The notes beneath the pieces were generated by a model. It saw only the letters and a program-made list of their open reading frames with translations. It searched no databases and was not told where the DNA came from. A DNA stretch of 64,000 nt from Rosa chinensis (taxonomy: Eukaryota; Streptophyta; Magnoliopsida; Rosales; Rosaceae), in assembly GCF_002994745.2 (NCBI RefSeq), contig NC_037091.1, positions 30,630,612 to 30,694,611 of the forward strand. Direction: 5' to 3'. The stretch's first letter is position 1, and every line of letters starts with the position of its first letter. The position numbers and the translations under genes were made by a program. This document shows, piece by piece, positions 60,430-64,000 of the stretch.

Positions 60430-60810
60430 AAAGAAAGGAAGCGAACTCAAAATGAAAGTTGGTCAGCCAACACAAAAAAAAGTGCCAGCCAACTCAAATG
60501 AAAGTTGGTCAGCCAACACAAAATGAAAGTTGGTAGCCAACACAAAAGAAGGTGACAGCCAACTCAAAGTGAAAGTTGGTAGCCAACACAAAAGAAAGTG
60601 GCAGCCAACTCAAGTAGCCAACACAAAAGAAGGTGACAGCCAACTCAAAATGAAAGTTGGTAGCCAACACAAAAGAAGGTGGCAGCTAACTCAAAATGAA
60701 AGGTGGTAGCCAACATAAAAGAAGGTGACAGCCAACTCAAAATGAAAGTTGGTCAGCCAACACAAAAGAAAGTGGCAGCCAACTCAAAATGAAAGTTGGT
60801 AGCCAACTAC
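60430..60810. repeat. About 46-bp tandem array in element I
   Basis: About eight units of the type AGTTGGTAGCCAACACAAAA followed by GAAGGTGACAGCCAACTCAA and AATGAA, with some units shortened. CCAACT and AGTTGG in each unit can pair. Position (near the 3' end, beside an antisense gene) is the same as for the arrays of D and E. Confidence 0.85.
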
Positions 60811-60894
60811 CCGGTTTCCTCTTTGATCTTTCTTTTTTTCTTTAATATTTTTTTTTATGTCGAGAGTATTGGCTCGTTTGCATGTAATATGCCT

Positions 60895-60974
60895 TTGCCC
60901 CCCCCCCCCCCCCCTCTCCCCTCCCAAGTTTTGTAGTTTTCGGCAAATAGCACCGAATAACTAGAAACTTGGGA
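60895..60974 (-). other. Poly-C/poly-G tract with stem-loop, second copy
   Basis: About 18 C and a C/T run are followed by CCCAAGTTT (60924-60932) and AAACTTGGG (60966-60974), a perfect 9-bp stem. TTCGG (60940-60944) and CCGAA (60954-60958) form an inner stem. It resembles the copy at 59574 and lies 70 bases upstream of the mobile-domain gene. Confidence 0.65.
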
Positions 60975-61023
60975 TACACCGAGAAAGATGATGTGCTAAC
61001 CAATGATGCTCTCTATCTTGCAG

Positions 61024-61700
61024 GATTTGGTTGGCCAAGCAATGGCTTCGAAAGGGACTGGAGAAGACAATTATGAAGGCAAACAAAAAAGTATTACAAG
61101 ACGCTCATTTGCATTTGCGGAAGCACTAAGTCAATCCACTGAAAATAATGCCTCAGCCTTCATGAATAGAATAACACAACGAGTCCCGAATGAAGGTGGG
61201 GTACGTCAACTTAGCCCAAGTTTCCATAGTGAGCCAGCATGAAGTAGATGATTCGAGCTACTTTAGCGAAGGAAAAGCATGGGGAGCATGGGGAACAAAA
61301 CCAGGAAAATGGCCTAGTGAAATGGCCAATTGGATTCCTTGGGTAGAACGAGTCGAGAAGCGATTTGGGGATGTATGGAAATGACTTGGGATCTACGACG
61401 CCATCAAGCTTTCCACCATTACTATTCCTTGTGATCGCCCATTGCTGGCTGCCGTTATGTGTTTTTGGAGTTCGCAAACAAACTCTCTGGAGCTTCAGTT
61501 TGGTGCACGGAGTCCAACCTTGATCGATATAGCGACCATTATAGGCCTGCCGCCACATGGGCAAGTGGTGGACATTGTATTCACAGAAGGAAAGTTTGAC
61601 ATTGATCTTGGTTGCGAGCTAAGAGATCGAACTAAGGGCAGACCAGCCGTTGCTAATTTTAATGCATGGATTGATGTGTTTAACAACGGCTTGGTAAATA
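61024..61700 (+). pseudogene. Second plant mobile domain gene fragment, cut by LTR F
   Basis: The minus-oriented element I seems to carry this plus-strand gene, like the antisense gene of C. The sequence CTCTATCTTGCAG ends at 61023 and looks like a splice acceptor; ATG follows at 61042 (MASKGTGEDN). A frameshift near 61195 leads to the PMD start: WIPWVERVEKRFGDVWK, a TGA at 61382-61384, then LGIYDAIKLST, PLLAAVMCFWSSQTNSLEL and TLIDIATIIGLPPHG. The frame is cut after LVNM at 61700 by LTR F. It could instead be a degraded host gene. Confidence 0.65.
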
Positions 61701-64000
61701 TGTCAGGACCCACACCGGAATTACCCCCCTAACTCCAAGATGGACCTGCAGGGCCCACTTTTCGAGAAAATTCGACAGAACTTCCCCTAAAAGTGGACAA
61801 CCCAAAACCTGTTGAAAAACACTTCTAGGTATAACTCAATTTCAAATCCCGAAGCCACCCTGCTTCCCAGCAACAATCCGCAAATTTCCAAGTATAAACA
61901 CCGTATTACATAAACATGACCACTTATATAAATTACAACCCAGCAAGTCAAATCTTTCTACTTCCTCCAAATTATGCAACTCCGTCACACTCATAATTAT
62001 ATAAATGTTTAAATCAATCCTCCCAAGGTCATTAGAGCAATCTATAGGAAACAATTAAAACGTGATACATAAGGTAGGTTAATAGATAACCTACTGAGGA
62101 TACATGGCAATGTTGGTGCTAGGCCTCAACTCCTAAGCCGGACAACAACGCTATGATCTGGGCAATTGAAACCAAAGGGCCCAGGGGAAAGTACATAAAA
62201 ACATTAGCGTGAGTGGACAAAATAAATAAGCACAACGGAAAAAGAGTTTATACTTTCCCATATTTATTTCATTAAAAGTCGATGCATGCAATGTGAGTAA
62301 AGACAATTATCTCAAAACAAATAAGCATTCCATAAAACCAAGCCAGCCCCGCTGGTAAAAGTGAAAACTGGACTAGCCCCGCTAGTCAAAGATAAATAAA
62401 AAGTATGGGGAAAGCGTTTTCACCATACGTATAAAAGGGAGCCTCCCAGGCTCGGGTCGGAGTGTCCCACACTCTTGAGCATCCCATGCTCTGCTCTACT
62501 CACCCACAAACACATAGTAAGTGAGGAGGAGTACTAATAGGCTAGCTAGCAATATAATATAGCGACCCAGGTATGGTGGGTTAAAACCACGAAAATCGAA
62601 AACAGATTGGCTTCCCCAATATTTCACAAGAGGTAAAATAATATTCCAATGACGTGGCCCCGCACGCAAGACATTCTCGAATTCGTAAACCAATATGCGA
62701 GGTTAACAAAATAAATTCCAGAAATTACCTCAACAAAGAAAATATCACAAAATTCGCCACTTCTAATCGTGCATAACAAATTCAATTGAAATTTCAAATC
62801 GATGGTGAAGAATACTCCAATCCAAATATTATATTCGATAACTTAAAAACAATAATTTAATTCGCTAATCCATTTCCTAAATCAAAATCAAATGTTCCGA
62901 AAATGAATTATAATGATAATGCGATCATTAAATGAAATAAATACTTATTTCGAAAAACAATTGCATGCATCATTATTTAGAAAACAAAGGTCCACTCACA
63001 GTGTACGGCTAAGCCTACCGTCGATCCGAACCCTCCTCGAGGAAATCCTCCTCACTACCTGTACAATATAACGGTCGTAAACCAATAATTACCGGATGGA
63101 AAATTAAATTACGACAAATAAAAACAGAACCCCAACATTGTCTTTATATGCCCAAGACCTCCAAATCTTCTCCACTAACGTCATTCCCTTAATTTAAGGG
63201 CTCTATGGCAGAATCAAGGAAATCCGATGAATGGATTCCTCGTAATTAAATTAACAAATTCCACCCTTGGAACAATATATCGAAATCCATACTCACTCTT
63301 CTCCAATTCTACCCAAAGACGTAAATATAGAAACTACAATGCACGAGTGAAAATCTAGCTAAACAACAGAAGTTAAACACCTGCCCTACACCATCCCCAC
63401 GAGCCACCCACAGTGGCGGCGAGTGGCGCCCACGCGCCGGTAACAAGCCCCACCACCGGCTACCAAATTTCATGTACAACAACAACTCGACACACTGATC
63501 ATTTTTCTCAACTACAACACATCCCAATTTTACCTTGAAACAGTCGAAACCGGTCGGTGAAGAAAAACCCAGAAAACTCAAGAACCCTAGAAATTGCAAT
63601 CGTTAATTCGGCCTCCACACTGCAAATTGAAATGAAAGACCTTAGGGGAAATGATCTTTGGCAAAAACCGAACCTTCGACGCCAGTTTGGTGACCGGAGA
63701 TGGCCGGAATCGCCGGAAATCGAGAAAACCCCAAACTGCAGCTATGAAGAACTTTGCTTCGATCCAAGGTTTCTCGGCTAAATCGTCCCAATCTAAGGCC
63801 ACTAGAGTGTAGAGAGGAGGGAGGCACTCCTGTGGTGGCCGGCTGCACGCCGGTTGGTGGCCGGACGGCGAGAAATCGAGGGGGAGGCGAAGTGACCGAA
63901 AGGGAAAGAGAGAGTTCGAGGGAGAAGAAAGAGAAGAGGGTGGGTTCCGGTTTTGGAAACCTACCACAGTAAAATCCCTCATTTATACCCAATTGTTACA
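61701..64000 (-). repeat. LTR F, related to the LTR of element A (continues beyond the window)
   Basis: It begins TGTCAGGACCCACACC, similar to TGACAAGACCCGCCCC of A. It shares GGGCCCAGGGGAAAGTA and TTAGCGTGAGTGGACAAA (62190-62220) and CGGAAATCG (63714), in the same order as A. A TATA box (GGGTATAAATGAGG, minus strand) lies at 63976-63990. By analogy with A another 200 bases or more lie beyond 64000. By the order in A this is the 3' LTR of a minus-strand element or a solo LTR. Frames in it at 63557-63992 are not credible genes. Confidence 0.75.

Overview
This window looks like repeat-rich nuclear DNA of a flowering plant, probably a woody eudicot. Almost everything I can identify is an LTR retrotransposon, the coding families (Tat-lineage and chromodomain Ty3/gypsy, Ty1/copia, plant mobile domain) are plant ones, and I see no intact host gene, tRNA, rRNA or CRISPR array. 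I cannot name the species.

Layout. (1) 1-1547 is an LTR of a minus-strand gypsy element, with its polypurine tract at 1548-1560. (2) 2014-14809 is an old minus-strand element 'B' (gag plus one LTR). It is split at 2381/12126 by a young chromodomain gypsy element 'A' (2382-12125). (3) 14810-16616 holds nothing I recognise. (4) 16617-17491 (gag-protease) and 57534-58330 (RT-RNase H) are two pieces of Ty1/copia sequence, 'H'. Between them lies a very large Tat-lineage element 'C' (17492-57533). C itself carries three insertions: a 3'-truncated copia 'G' in its 5' LTR (18254 to about 20106), Tat element 'D' in its gag (23949-30703) and Tat element 'E' in its integrase (37003-48614). Without them C is about 20 kb, with a 3' LTR of about 4 kb. 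(5) About 58490-61700 looks like the 3' end of another minus-strand element 'I'. It has a putative LTR, two hairpin/poly-C modules, a tandem array and a plus-strand plant-mobile-domain gene. (6) That gene is cut at 61701 by an LTR related to A ('F'), which runs off the window.

How the genes work together. Each element carries or once carried gag, protease, RT, RNase H and integrase for its own copying. The Tat elements C and E, and probably I, also carry a separate gene on the opposite strand between integrase and the 3' LTR. In C (and apparently I) it is a plant mobile domain protein with a coiled-coil tail. In E it is a two-intron gene resembling the 'putative gypsy type transposon' family. 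The sense genes are all broken to some degree; the antisense gene of C has only three lesions over about 1,030 codons. A stem-loop lies beside the polypurine tract in every family here whose tract I can see. These two features are the most interesting things in the window.
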